From: Rhytidiadelphus loreus
Lineage: Eukaryota; Streptophyta; Bryopsida; Hypnales; Hylocomiaceae
Length of the DNA stretch: 64,000 bases
Assembly: GCA_947034895.1 (NCBI GenBank)
Contig: OX344765.1
Location: forward strand, 2,237,001 to 2,301,000
Direction of reading: 5' to 3'
Below, piece after piece: positions 12,244 to 23,397 of this stretch (positions are counted from its first letter, which is position 1; each line of letters opens with the position of its first letter). The translations under genes were made by a program, and so were the position numbers. The notes below the pieces were generated by a model. It had not been told where the DNA came from and searched no databases. It saw only the letters and a program-made list of their open reading frames with translations.

Positions 12244-12964
12244 GGGTGATTGTAAGAAAGACCAAACGATTTTGGTAGCGTTTGGTCAAAAACTGCATTT
12301 TTTCTATCCAATACTAGCAGTATTAGGAGTACTACAAAACAGAACAATCTCAGCTGTTGATCTGAAAAATCACGGCCAATAGTACTTTTGAGTACTTAAT
12401 AATACTGAAACAGTACCATTTAAAAAAATGACAGTTTATTATAGAAAGTAGATAAAATTAAATGAAAATTAATAAAAATTAAAAAATCATGAATAAAAAA
12501 AACTAAAAATTGGCCATTTATAAAGACTTGATAGTGATTACATTTCACCAAAAACTAAAAGTTGAAACCATCATGAAAGTTTGAAGTGCTATGCACAAGG
12601 GACCCCTATTTGCATGCACTTTGAGGATAAAGAATCGTGTTTTTTTTAATTCCTTTTGGTGGGCACATGCCCATCTAGTGTGGGAATAGGCCACAAAAGT
12701 CAAGTGAACATCATGTTTTTTGGATAATTCACAGTACTAAAAACCTCTAAACCGCAAAGTGTGACAAATTAGCTAAATTGACATTTAATTATAACATTAT
12801 TTTTTAATTTTTTTGAAAAATAACAAATCTCATGTTTTCCAAGTTAGAAATCTTCCATAAAAATTTCAAGTCCATTGGCTTCAATTTCCAAAAGTTACGA
12901 CCAAAACCAACTCTGTCACTTCAATTGTAATGCCTCATAGGACTGGTCTTTCTTGCAATCACCC
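12244..12964. mobile_element. 721-bp MITE with 20-bp terminal inverted repeats
   Basis: The left end is GGGTGATTGTAAGAAAGACC and the right end is its reverse complement with one mismatch. Both flanks carry ATTT (12240-12243 and 12965-12968), a 4-bp target duplication. Deleting the element and one ATTT restores the host reading frame (AAA AAT TTG GCT AGT). There are no coding frames. The superfamily is uncertain. Confidence 0.88.
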
Positions 12965-14230
12965 ATTTGGCTAGTCTCTATTGTTTTTTTAGACTTGTAG
13001 CAAAGGGCCCATTTTGGTTTGAAGAGGATTTTGAAAATCCTTCTATGATCGCTTCAATTCCAGAAGCGGATGATGTTCAAATTTTGGAAGTTGGGGGCGA
13101 AGAATTATATCAATCTGGGGTAGAATCGACGTGGAACAATACCGCTGAGCTACAATATGCCGCAAAAACTATGATTTAGGAGGCGTGATAACAATCTTTG
13201 TTTCCACAAAATGAGGAGGAAGGTGGAGGTGCAGATGTTGTCAGTCCACCTCTGGATACTTCTATGATCCATTAGAAGCCACTAGAAGAAGGTATTACAC
13301 TTTTGGAGTTATTTGGTAGTATTGGTAGTGGATTGGCTGCAGTATTGCAAGCAGGTGTAAAAGTGAGGCATTATATTTATGTGGACAACGACGATATGGC
13401 ACGACAAGTGGACAAGCGTCATGCTTGACGAATGCACCAAGCTTTTCTATCATTATTAAGCACCAACACTATCAAAACCACATTTGTTGTATTATTGAAC
13501 GATATTTCTTTGATTTCACATGAAGACATTATATGATTGGGGCATGTGGATTTAATTATTGCGGGTTGGCCATGCCAAGGCATGTCTATGGCGGGTAAGC
13601 AGAATGGCTTAAAGGACAACCGTTCTTCACAATTTTATGATATGGCATGGGTGATACATTCTATTTAGACTTCTCAACCGCGACCATCAGGGTATATTAT
13701 TGAAAATGTACCCGTAGTAAATACTTCACGTACACGCACACTTGAGAGTATCCATCGCATTCATGGAATTCCCATTCTATTGGATGCGGCTGTAGTGGAT
13801 TCACAAGCTTACAGACCGCGGCTTTGGTGGACCAATATGGCACCACTTGAGTTGTTACATGTAGCAGTGGGGCGTATTCAACGACCCGATGTATATGTGA
13901 AAAACATTTTGGATCTCCACCGATCATCCAGGTGTGTTTATCATGATGATCCAGCTCCATTAGCAGTTGTCAACCGCAAAGGTGAACCACAAAGGGCTTT
14001 GCCTACATTGGTGAGTTTTTCAAGGTCCTATACCTTTAAAGATAATGGACTGGGTTTAGTGTGGGATGCTCGCACTGAAGAAATAGTGGAGCCTAATGCC
14101 GATGAGTGGAAATGAACTATGGAGTTCCAAATGGGCATTACCAATGTCCCAGGTATCACAGAATTCTAGAGACAATATCTTATTAGCCAAGCCATGGATT
14201 TAAATTGTCTCTTTTGGATAGTATCACGTT
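12965..14230 (+). pseudogene. C5-cytosine DNA methyltransferase domain inside the retroelement polyprotein
   Basis: One frame (in phase with position 13261) carries the motifs of cytosine-5 DNA methyltransferases in the canonical order: motif I, LLELFGSIGSGLAAVLQAG (13303-13359), the cofactor-binding loop; a VDND acidic patch; motif IV, AGWPCQGMSMAG (13561-13596), with the catalytic PCQ cysteine; motif VI, IIENVP (13696-13713); motif VIII-like YRPRLWWTN (13810-13836); and a C-terminal block with QAMDLNCL near 14191, comparable to motifs IX-X. The enzyme would methylate cytosine C5 in DNA. The domain lies between protease and reverse transcriptase, in frame with the polyprotein for about 900 bp, so it is part of the retroelement and not a chance neighbour. 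In-frame stops occur at 13177, 13186, 13189, 13273, 13426, 13534, 13666, 14113 and 14167, and a frameshift near 14225, so this copy is dead. It is not in the rearranged motif order of plant DRM enzymes. Confidence 0.85.
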
Positions 14231-15480
14231 GTGGCAGAGCAAGAGCATAGAGCTTCAACACTATCAAGTCACTTGGGTTTTTATGAGCTACGAGCGGCCA
14301 TGAAACCATTAAGTTCTGGTAGTTCAGACATAATGCTTGGGGGCAAAGAGGCCTTCACAGCTCATCTATGGGATTTATGGAAGGATACTCCATTTTTCAC
14401 AACTCCAAGAATGAGTTGGCCTAATTGGGAAGAAATGGACAAACACAAAATCGAATTGGAAGAACATATGGAAAAAATATTCTTTGAAGGCCATATTGAA
14501 GGTCAGAGTGATGAGCTATGGCATTTGAGCCAAGTGGAAGAGCAATATGGCATGGCTAGAGTGGAGCAAAAGGACTCTACTCTAGGTTGTGTGCAAAAGT
14601 AGTCAAAGGTGGAAAAATCTGCTTCAAAGGAAGATCGGAAGGAGGCGATGACCAAGGAAACTTGGAAATCGTTGGTAGGCCTGAAAAGTCAAGCAGAGAA
14701 AATAGGGGAGCAAGAGTTCCTCATGATGTATGTTGATTGTTTTGCCTTTAGTCTCAAGGATTTGGGAGTATTGAAGGGACAAGAAGTACGTATTAACTTG
14801 ACGGATGATGCACCAATTTATCACAAGCCGTACAAGTATGATGAAGTAGAATGCAAGATGATTCAAGCCCGGACCAAGGAGTTGTTGGAGGCTGGATTGG
14901 TGGAAGTAGCACCATCGGATTGTAAGTATGTATTGGCAACGGTTATGTCATCCCAAAATGACATTTTTAATAATTGAATCGAGAAAAAGATGTGTGGGGA
15001 CTATCGTAGAATTAATAAATTTACGAAGTCAAATCATTATGCAATGCCAACACCGGAGGAGAATGTTGATGCCATCGGCCATACTAAGGTATTCAACACT
15101 TTGAATCTCCGGTCGGGATATCACCAACTTGGTATTCGAGAAGGTGATAAGGGAAAGACATTGTTCTAGAAAATTGATGAAGATGGAAAGAACCGACTCT
15201 ATCAATGGAGGTTCTTCCTATTTGGTTTGAAAAATACAGCTGCTGAGTTTCAAAAAGTTATCGATCGCATATTTTCTGCCTTGGATTTGTGAAATGCGAC
15301 ATTGATGACATTATTGTCTATAGCACAAATCAAAAACAACATAGAACTCACTTGAAGGAGCTTTTTGCTAGACTAAGACTTCATGGGTTAAAACTACATC
15401 CGAACAAATGTAAGTTTTATTATGACCATGTGGAGTATTTAGGATTTATTACCAGGCTGGCATTCTGCCACTTATTTGAA
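14231..15480 (+). pseudogene. pol: Reverse transcriptase region
   Basis: A linker (residues VAEQEHRAS to about 14602) is followed by the reverse transcriptase N-terminal region and palm. Recognisable blocks are GEQEFLMMYVDCFAFSLKDLG, IYHKPYKYDE, CGDYRRINKFT (14992-15024), FNTLNLRSGYHQLGI (the D is replaced by N in the FxxxDL motif), FLFGLKNTAAEFQKVIDRIF (the FGLxNAPATFQ block), then after a frameshift at about 15286 the catalytic box as CDIDDIIVYS (usual form YIDDILVYS), and HPNKCKFYYDHVEYLGF. Stops at 14600, 14975 and 15167 and the frameshift show decay. Similarity ends at about 15450; the RNase H domain that should follow is absent. Confidence 0.85.
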
Positions 15481-16450
15481 TATATTGGCGATGACTGGAA
15501 ACAAAACCAAGAAAGCCATTGTGGCCACGATGGATGCGGATGGTGGTGAAGAGTCTGGAGGCGCCAAGGATATTTTTGATGACGTGGAGGTGATGAAATA
15601 CTTGAAGCATGGTGAATTGGCGGTCAATACGTCAGCCAAGGAGAAAGATTGGATTCTACAATAAGCGGTTTGTATGGGAGGGAACTCATTTGCTTTGAGT
15701 TTGGCCAGATGGCGACAAGAAGGTAGTACTGGCACCTCATGAGAGAGTGAAGTTGATAATGCATGCACACGAGGATTTGGGGCACTTTGGATTGCGGAGA
15801 ATTCACAATTTGCTGCAGATTCACTATTGGTGGCGAGGTATGCAAATGCAAGTTTAACAATTGGTAGCTAGATGCACAATGTGCGATAGAGTACGGACAT
15901 CTTTTAATGCCCTGATGCCTCAGTTACAACTGTTGCCAATCATGGGATTGGACTGTCGATGGAGTTTGGACTTTACAAGACCATTGTTCACTTCACGACA
16001 TAACAAGTATGTGTTGGTGATGATCGCACATTTTTCTAAATGGATTGAGTTGGTGGCATTACTTGACAAGTTCAGTGAAGGGATTGCATATTCATTTTTG
16101 GATCGTGTTTTGAGTCGCTTTGGAGTTCTAACGGAGGTATTGACTGACCAAGGACGCGAGTTTCTCGGAGAATTTCAAGCCTTATGTGAACAAGCAATGA
16201 TTGATCACCGCACTACTTCAAGAGATCATCCTGAAGTAGATGGATTGGCGGAGTGCATGGTGCAAATCCTCAAGAGGGGGCTTTGAAAGTATAGCTTGAA
16301 GAAGGGACATCATGGAGATTGGAACTTATAACTTCCTTGGATAACAATGGGCTATTGATTTAGTAAATAAGCTTCTCTCGCTTCTTTTTCACCCTATTAT
16401 TTACCGTTTGGGCATCATCCGGTTTTACCAATGGCAATCAAACACAATGT
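15481..16450 (+). pseudogene. pol: Integrase region of the retroelement, cut off at its C-terminal end
   Basis: The HHCC zinc domain reads HEDLGHFG (H-X4-H, about 15768-15790) and later CTMC (CX2C, about 15876). The core follows with the DDE residues: WSLDFTRPL (first Asp, about 15970), LTDQGREF (second Asp, about 16145) and GLAECMVQILKRGL (Glu, about 16252). The 3' part LPWITMGY..SPYYLPFGHHPVLPMAIKH continues past stops to about 16440. The reading then ends abruptly at the GC-rich inverted end of the large inserted element. The equivalent continuation of the protein is found at 35665. It would join element cDNA to the host genome, but stops disable it. Confidence 0.85.
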
Positions 16451-17300
16451 TGCTAGCGCGTGAGCGTAGAGCGGGGAGCGGGAAGCGGGGAGCGGGGAAT
16501 GAAGAGCAGGGAGTGGGGATTTAAGAAAGAATAGGAAATAATTAATGAAAAAAATGGGAAATAGGGGGAATATGACATAGAATTTGAGTAAATTTTGTGA
16601 AATTTGGATGCAAGTTAGCGTAAATTAAAAATAAGTTCAATGATAAGATGGATGAAAATAAATAGAGGCAAAGAAAAAAATAATAGGAAAAATACCATGC
16701 CAAAAGTAGATGGAAGTAGAGTAGGCAGGGATGAAAGCATATGATAGAAATGGATGAAAGTTGTTCACTATTGAGATGAAAGTAGATGAAAATTTAGGAT
16801 GAAACTATTGGATGAGAAATCGTGAAAGAGGTAGATGGATGAAAATTTTGGATGAAAATATTGAAATATTGAATTTGGATGAAAAACTTGGATGAAAATA
16901 TTGAAATTATGGAGTTGGATGAAAAACTTGGATGACAAATACAAAACAGACAATTGGATGAAAAACTTGGATGAAAAACTTGGAAATAGGAATTCGGATG
17001 GAAAAAATGGACGAAAAATTAGGGTGAATATATTGGATGTACATTTTGGATGGAAGTAGTGCACAATGAAGATTAACGTAGATGATAAAAGTTAAAGGGT
17101 TTAGGAATCTAGGATCATGTTGAAAGTTGATTAATAAAATGGAAGACATTACCTCCTCGTTACGAAGATAGTACTTTGAAAAAGTTTAGGACTGAAGTAC
17201 TTGTTCACGATGGAACTAAATTACAGAATTGGATGAAAGTAGTTCCACAATAAATTTAGAATCCATCAAAGATTAGGGTGAATAATGGCCTACATTAAGT
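16451..17300. repeat. Left terminal and subterminal repeats of the large element
   Basis: About 60 bp of GC-rich GAGCGGG repeats are followed by some 700 bp with many copies of GGATGAAA and variants (dense at 16750-17050). The right end carries the inverse. Such subterminal repeats are commonly transposase-binding regions in large plant DNA transposons; that role is inferred here. Confidence 0.65.
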
Positions 17301-17823
17301 CAGTTTGCATAGCACGAAGGATTTAGAGTACCTTCACATCTCTACGACAATATATGAATATTTTGAACCCAATGGAGGAAGAAGGTACCGCTGCAAAAAG
17401 TCTACACTTGTAATGTATGATCTATAACTGCTTACAGTAAGTACCCTATAACTGTGGTGGCATGGCAGATTGCAGAGTGGCAGCTACAATTCAGGAAAAC
17501 TGCAAAAGACTTATTTTCAATGTAATTCACCGAACTACTTGAGACATTGCCAGTGTGCTTGCACACTAACAATGAAGATCCCGTTTGAAGGTACACAGTC
17601 ATTTCAGATATCACTGAATTTATTAGAGAAATGGATGGATGTCAGAACATGTAGAAAATCAGAAGATGACTATGAACATGTATACATTAACAACATGCAA
17701 AAAGCAAATAGAATGCAAGCTCAATGTATCGAAGTAGTGGCCCTTGTAGTCTCACTACATTTTCATTCATATATGTGAAACAAAATCAACATATTGACAG
17801 TAGTATCCATGCTTCAAATAATC
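17301..17823. other. Downstream region of the transposase gene
   Basis: No supported gene. It lies 3' of the minus-strand transposase stop and probably contains its 3' untranslated region. A plus-strand frame of 102 codons at 17470-17778 has no recognisable features. Confidence 0.4.
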
Positions 17824-20800
17824 CTAATTTGATCTCAAATGTTTCAGGATTCCGCTAAGAAGCACTCGTTTGACCTCATTGAAACTAAATGTTGAAGCAT
17901 GGATGAAGACATCTGAGGAAGATTGAAGGTTGCAGATGACATTGAGAACAAAGTACAGATGCTTGCAATTTGACCAAGCTCCACGCTTCCCCAAACACTT
18001 CAACTTCATTTCCTTGAAATAAGGGCAGGTGCAGTCCGGAAATGAGGAAATAGTAAGGATGTATTTCTCAATCCGGGGCTCTATTCCCGAGTCCATTGCT
18101 ACTATGCATCCAAAACTAGGGTGAAGGACCATAGTTACGCTTACAATGCGGGCATTCAGAGTTAAGGCCGATGCATAGTTGTTTTGGTGTTTTGTTGTGG
18201 GAGCCTTTGGATTTCGGCGAACGACCTTCCCAGTCCGAGTTGTAGGATGTTCATCAGCTGAATCTGGAATGTGATAATTATGTACAATTTCAATGCCCGC
18301 TTCTCCACCAAACAACCTCCTTGGGGAAATGAGGTGGCATTGTGGAAGTTGGAAACCGGCTGCTTTAAGAGCTAGAATTTCGGCCACCATCAATTGGGTG
18401 CCTAATTTCACCGGCCAAATAACAGGAACAGGTGGTACAGAGAGCACCCATTTCCGCCGTGATCCTTTGACACATCGTTCAATGTCGTCATTGCAAAAGA
18501 AAAATTGCATACGATCATTACGATTTTGCTTGTAATTGACCATCATACCTGTGTATGTCGGAGCCGCTGTTGCAGTGTTGTTTTGCACTATTAGAGCTGT
18601 GCATTTTTTCTTTGTCATTGCCTGAAGAGCAAAGCACGCCTTTGCTGATGTTTTTGGTAGTCGTGAAATGTGCCACTGCATCTCGTCACACATGCTTTCT
18701 TGAACTGCTGATACATGAGTCGAATTTGGAATTGCAGTCTGCCTCAAATTCACCTCCACTGAAAATGCATCTAGAACTTCAACATCTTCACTTGGAGTAA
18801 TGTCCTCCACTATTGTGTTCAAATTTTGAACACTTGAACTCGCTCTGAAGGATCTCGTTTGCCGACAAGGATGTGAGAAGTTCACTTTGTCCGGTCGGTG
18901 TGAGTCGTACTCGCATCCAAGTGGCATGTCTGCTTTCTTCTTTTGTGATCCAAAAACTTCTTGACCTTCGAGATGAGGCTCTCTGTTGATGAAAGCTTCA
19001 ACACTTGGAATAGACGACAGAGCTTCAGTTAGTGATTTCGGGTTACCAGTTCGCTCTGCGGAACGTTGGGCAACTCGTAACAATAACTCTTCCTTCCCTG
19101 GTCCTGTCCCTCCTTCATTTCCCTTTAGATATTGGTGATATTTGACCATTTGCATGAATGCTTTGACAAAGTCATTGACCGTAGCTACATATAAGTCGTT
19201 CCCACGCTTCCCAGATTGCTGAAGCCACTTATTGTGCACAGTTTCCGCAAGGTTGCAAGACGGCATTTCGGCTTTCTCGGATGCAGTTAGATCCTGAAAT
19301 CACAGGGGTATATATATGTGTCAGCTCTACATGCGAGTCTTCCCAGGATGCCAAGCAAAAGCATAAATATATTTGTCAGAGACCACAGAAGACTGAAGAC
19401 TATGACCATAGATGAAATGGAGAAACGCGAGTTTTAAATAGTCAACGTGCAGAGCGTTGAGGTTACTAACCATCGTCTCGGGACCGAGACGTTTGTTATG
19501 GGGAACCTACGTCTGCACCACAACTAACCGAAGTGGAACATTTGACAATGTAACAACAGAACTAATTTGACAAAAGGAATAACAAACATTGTTACAAATG
19601 AAGGAGAAAACAGTGAGGAAATTACAAGTTCCATGAAGCCTCCCCATTGGCGATAACGGAAATGCCAGAACGAAAGCCACAACTCTAGTTTGCGCAATCC
19701 TTCCACCGTGGTGGCACCTGATGACAACCACCACGCCCTGATGGCTAAGTACCGTTCCTCGGATTGTTGCGTTGAAGTGGCATTCTTGTACTGCTTACAT
19801 AGCACACGATGTTGATCCTGCAAGTCTCCTCGAATATCTGCCTTTGTATGCTTTTCCATGGATTGAGTCCAGTGAAAAAGACATGTCCTTTCACGGTTGA
19901 GCATTGGTACGGAAATATCCCCCGATCCATACACCGTCCTCACCGCATTCCAGTTTGCTTGCGCGCTGTCTGCCATGAAGCCCTTAAATTGCGTCCTAGC
20001 CACACCATGTCGTTCTACAACTGAATTGAGGTTTGTCCAAAAAAGAACCTGCGCTGCGCAATCCTCAGATTGCATGTCACAACAAGCGATTGTCATCACA
20101 CGACAGAATCCGGAGTCATACACGTGACACGCCATGGTCGTCCAATCTTTTACACGCTTAACGTGATCAAACATGATCCATGCTTCTTCAAGGTCTCCTC
20201 CAGATTGCATTCGCTTCACCAAATCGACTCCACTCCCTGGCCCCACTTCAGACATTTTGAAAAGGAATACCTTATCTATGTCGGTCCCTTGACCTGGGAA
20301 TTTGCTCTCCTGCACAAAAGCCCATGTGCTTGACCCCCTCAACCTAGTAATGCTATCTAGCACTCCGAATTTACGCAAGAACTTGAAGGAAGTTACCTCA
20401 TTCCTTATGCTCGGGGAGCTTAAGTATTTGCATTTCTCGAGTACAGGAACAAGGGAGGCAAGGTCCATACTCTTCGGTTGCATTCCGTCAGGACATAGAA
20501 GAAGACCTTCTAGGAGCTCCTTTGTTGCCTCTAGGACTATAGCGGAATTCGTGGCAGAAGGAGTCCGTTCCAATTGCTCCCCAATAAGAGTACGTGATAT
20601 GGATTTCATATCTCTGAGTTCACCATCCTTAACTGGATGCTCGTGATGACCAAGATGGACGTATGCCCTACTGAAAGTGCACTTGCCTGCAACGTAATAC
20701 ACGTGTACATTACAACGCGCCACACAAGCAGGAGGCTCCTTACAAATTTTGCATACAAGCGTGGAACCAGGCGGATGTGGTTGTCCAACATCTAGTGGTA

Positions 20801-21731
20801 GCGGAGATAGTCCTTCCCACTCTAATTCATTTACATCTCTCATTCTGTGAACTCGATGAAGGAAGTCGCATTCAGTATTCACACAACGAAGATGTCCCAC
20901 GCAAACGGATTTGCGGAACGACAAGCCCATTGGATTGACTATATTCGTGGTCACCGTCTTTGACCAGACGTGTCCATCGTAACGCTTGTCCATCCCCGAC
21001 ATTTGTTTCGCTGAAGAGACGGTACTACTGTTATCAAGAGCAGGCAATTCAAATATGACATCGCCATTAAACGATGGAGGCAATACAGTCACTTTATGAA
21101 TTTGAATATTACCGTAGTCTATTTTAGACAAAACGTTCCTACATCCTTTCAATGTACGCAGTCCCCTCAAGCAATTAACTACCGATGTTACTGAATCATC
21201 CGATTGACCTAGGCTAGGCGACTCGATTGAATTCAATACGCGAGAAGGTGGCAATGACCTCGGCAATGACTCTACCGAAGATGAAGTCTTCATAGTAAAT
21301 CGTGTTACTGGAGAAATCCCGTCGGAGTCAGAGTTGAGATTGGTGACCATGTCTGCAGAACTTTCTAGCTTGACATTGGTCAAAGGCGGAGTTTGAAATC
21401 TAGAAGCGAAGGACCCAAGAAAACTTCCCGTATCCGTAGGCTTGGACTCAATGGCAATAGGCACTCCGTAGGCTCGATAACTACCAGGTTTCAAGTTCCA
21501 CAGAATATCCGAGGCCCCAACTTCCGGCATCTGCCCAACACTGTGACGAAGGTTACCAGACTCATTTTCAAAGACCTCTTCATCTACATGAATGGAATCA
21601 AGCCTAAAGTGAAATCTGAGGGACAATCTTAAAGCCGAAACAACGGCAAGCCCATCTGTTCCTACTGGGAAAATTACAGGCACACCTTCATCGTTAGCTC
21701 GGATGACCACCATATGTATATACTCCTCCAT
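17824..21731 (-). CDS. MULE/KDZ-like DDE transposase with SWIM zinc finger, two exons
   Basis: Exon 1 is 21731-19626 (702 codons) and exon 2 is 19293-17824 (489 codons plus stop). The intron begins GTAAT and ends TTTCAG, both ends in phase 0, giving about 1,191 aa. The N-terminal half has a Cys/His cluster (C277, H280, C283, C288) and a CKIC..HLGHHEHP block like the zinc domains of Mutator-type transposases. The catalytic core shows FDHVKR (D522), GFMADSAQANWNAV (D588), CLFHW (C617, H620) and, across the splice, CNLAETVHNKW (E719), a good DDE candidate. A SWIM finger (CxC at 1123, CxH at 1145) is near the C-terminus. It would cut and paste the surrounding element. It is divergent from the ParB-methyltransferase gene and shows no inactivating change. 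The family is MULE or the related KDZ group; I cannot separate these by eye. Confidence 0.8.
19474..19491. repeat. Isolated CTCGG-NN-CCGAG palindrome in the transposase intron
   Basis: CGTCTCGG and CCGAGACG form 8-bp inverted arms around the dinucleotide GA. It lies in the 332-bp intron of the transposase gene. The core is identical in arms to those in the 118-bp satellite. Confidence 0.8.
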
Positions 21732-23397
21732 GATGGATAAACTGAATTGAATTAGTGAGCACCAGGAGTCTAAGGTACGTTTTGCAGTGAACTAAATCTG
21801 AAGTTTGAAGTCGAAGAAGAACTTCAATAGAAGAAAATAAACACCCCTCCAAATCAAGAGAAAGAAGAAGGAATTCGGCACCATTGATATATCTGGATCA
21901 ATTCAAACTTTCTAACGGATATATGCAACCTGTGGATCATAACACAGTTAGTCTCCATATTTGTTGATGAGTAGAGGTCCTCATCGAATGGCGGCGACTA
22001 GCATTAATACTCATAACCGTATATTTGCTGTCCTCAATGAAACAGTACTCCTCATGTGTAAATGCAGTAAAGAGGCTTGTTTTAAATAACTAAATTTTAC
22101 TGTCTGGGATCCATCCTACCTAGTTATATAATGTCGTTTATTTTATGCACGGAATCCCTGATTAATAATGTGACCGCCAATGACTTATCCCGCAAATGAT
22201 ATGATTTATACCAATGGATACTACATATTTTAACTGGAAAAGCTATGTACAATTGAAATCACAAAACTAAGCATTGCGGAGAAGTGGCAACATAAAGATT
22301 CCTTAGACAATAATCGTTATTAGATGCACATGGGAGATATGAAGGTAGAACTGTAGAAGGTCTATGGTGCTAAATGAATTAACTAAACGATGCCAACATG
22401 CATGGGATCCACATGAAGGAATGTCATAGGGAACATGCTTAACCTACTAAGAGTCTCCTCGAAAAGAATTACATGATTTGGAAACACTTCCAATTCCATC
22501 AATTTTTGGGAAGCCCTGACCACAGCATAAAATGATAGTGACTAGTATTGTTAAATACAGTAAGACACGCAGAGGGTTTCTAATAAAGAACATGTGACTA
22601 TTGATAGAATAATAGAGCTGAATCCAACATAGTTTACTTCATACAGATAATGGAATATAGTGAATTACCAAATATCATCCATTGTGGGGGGTTTAGGGTT
22701 TAGGGGGCATTGAAATGAAGCATGACTCAGAGTTACATTGTGCAGGATTCGATATACCACATATGCACATATTAGGAGGTTGTCCATTGGGTTGACAACA
22801 GATTACCACATTTTCTAAACATTCAAATATATGCGTCGAATTCCACAGAGTTCCTATAATAATGAAAAGACTAGGGCTAGGTTGTAATTCCACTCGTCAT
22901 CGACGGAAAATTTACTAAAAGAAATTTGACATGTTTTACCTCCCCAGAATTCATTTCCAGTGCCCAGATGCTCCTCATTTGGACCTCTTACCATATTTAT
23001 GATTTACAGTTAAATAGCGGAAATACTTCAAGGCGTTGAAAAATCCAAATTTCATGAAGGTACCATGAGACCTCGATCCCCAAATATATTAGAAATACCC
23101 TCCTAACTACCATCTTCAATGAAGTTCGGCTCCAACAAAGTCTTAAGCAGTCTTGTAACGAAGAAGGAAGGAAGTATCTCATCCACTTTGACTTGGGCTC
23201 CGTCCCCCATCGACATTGCCCCTTGCCGCCGTCTCTCAGGGTCGCCATGCACCTTCTGTACCCTAAGGGACAGAATTTGCGCCGCCTTCTCCCCTTTGAC
23301 TCACTTCGGTCACTCTCCACGGCGAATCTGGAAGCTCTCAAAGTGTATGCTCAACTGGGCAATCGCCGCTCTTGTATCAAGCTGTACAATCTGCGTT
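21732..23397. promoter_or_regulatory. Divergent intergenic region between transposase and ParB-methyltransferase genes
   Basis: The two genes start 1.67 kb apart and point away from each other, so both promoters and 5' leaders should lie here. A telomere-like GGTTTAGGGTTTAGGGG string sits at about 22687-22703; its complement contains the telo-box AAACCCTA known from plant promoters. No clear TATA box was assigned to either gene. The frame of the methyltransferase start codon is open upstream to an ATG at 23119, so an N-terminal extension of up to 93 residues cannot be excluded. Confidence 0.45.

Noticed and set aside
13261..14170. Repair of in-frame stops by U-to-C RNA editing in the methyltransferase domain
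   Set aside because: Such editing is known from plant organelles, whereas this is a nuclear retroelement that also has frameshifts.
22687..22703. Telomere or chromosome end
   Set aside because: Only two to three TTTAGGG units; such short telo-box strings are common in plant promoters, and similar ones occur near 45020 and 45511.
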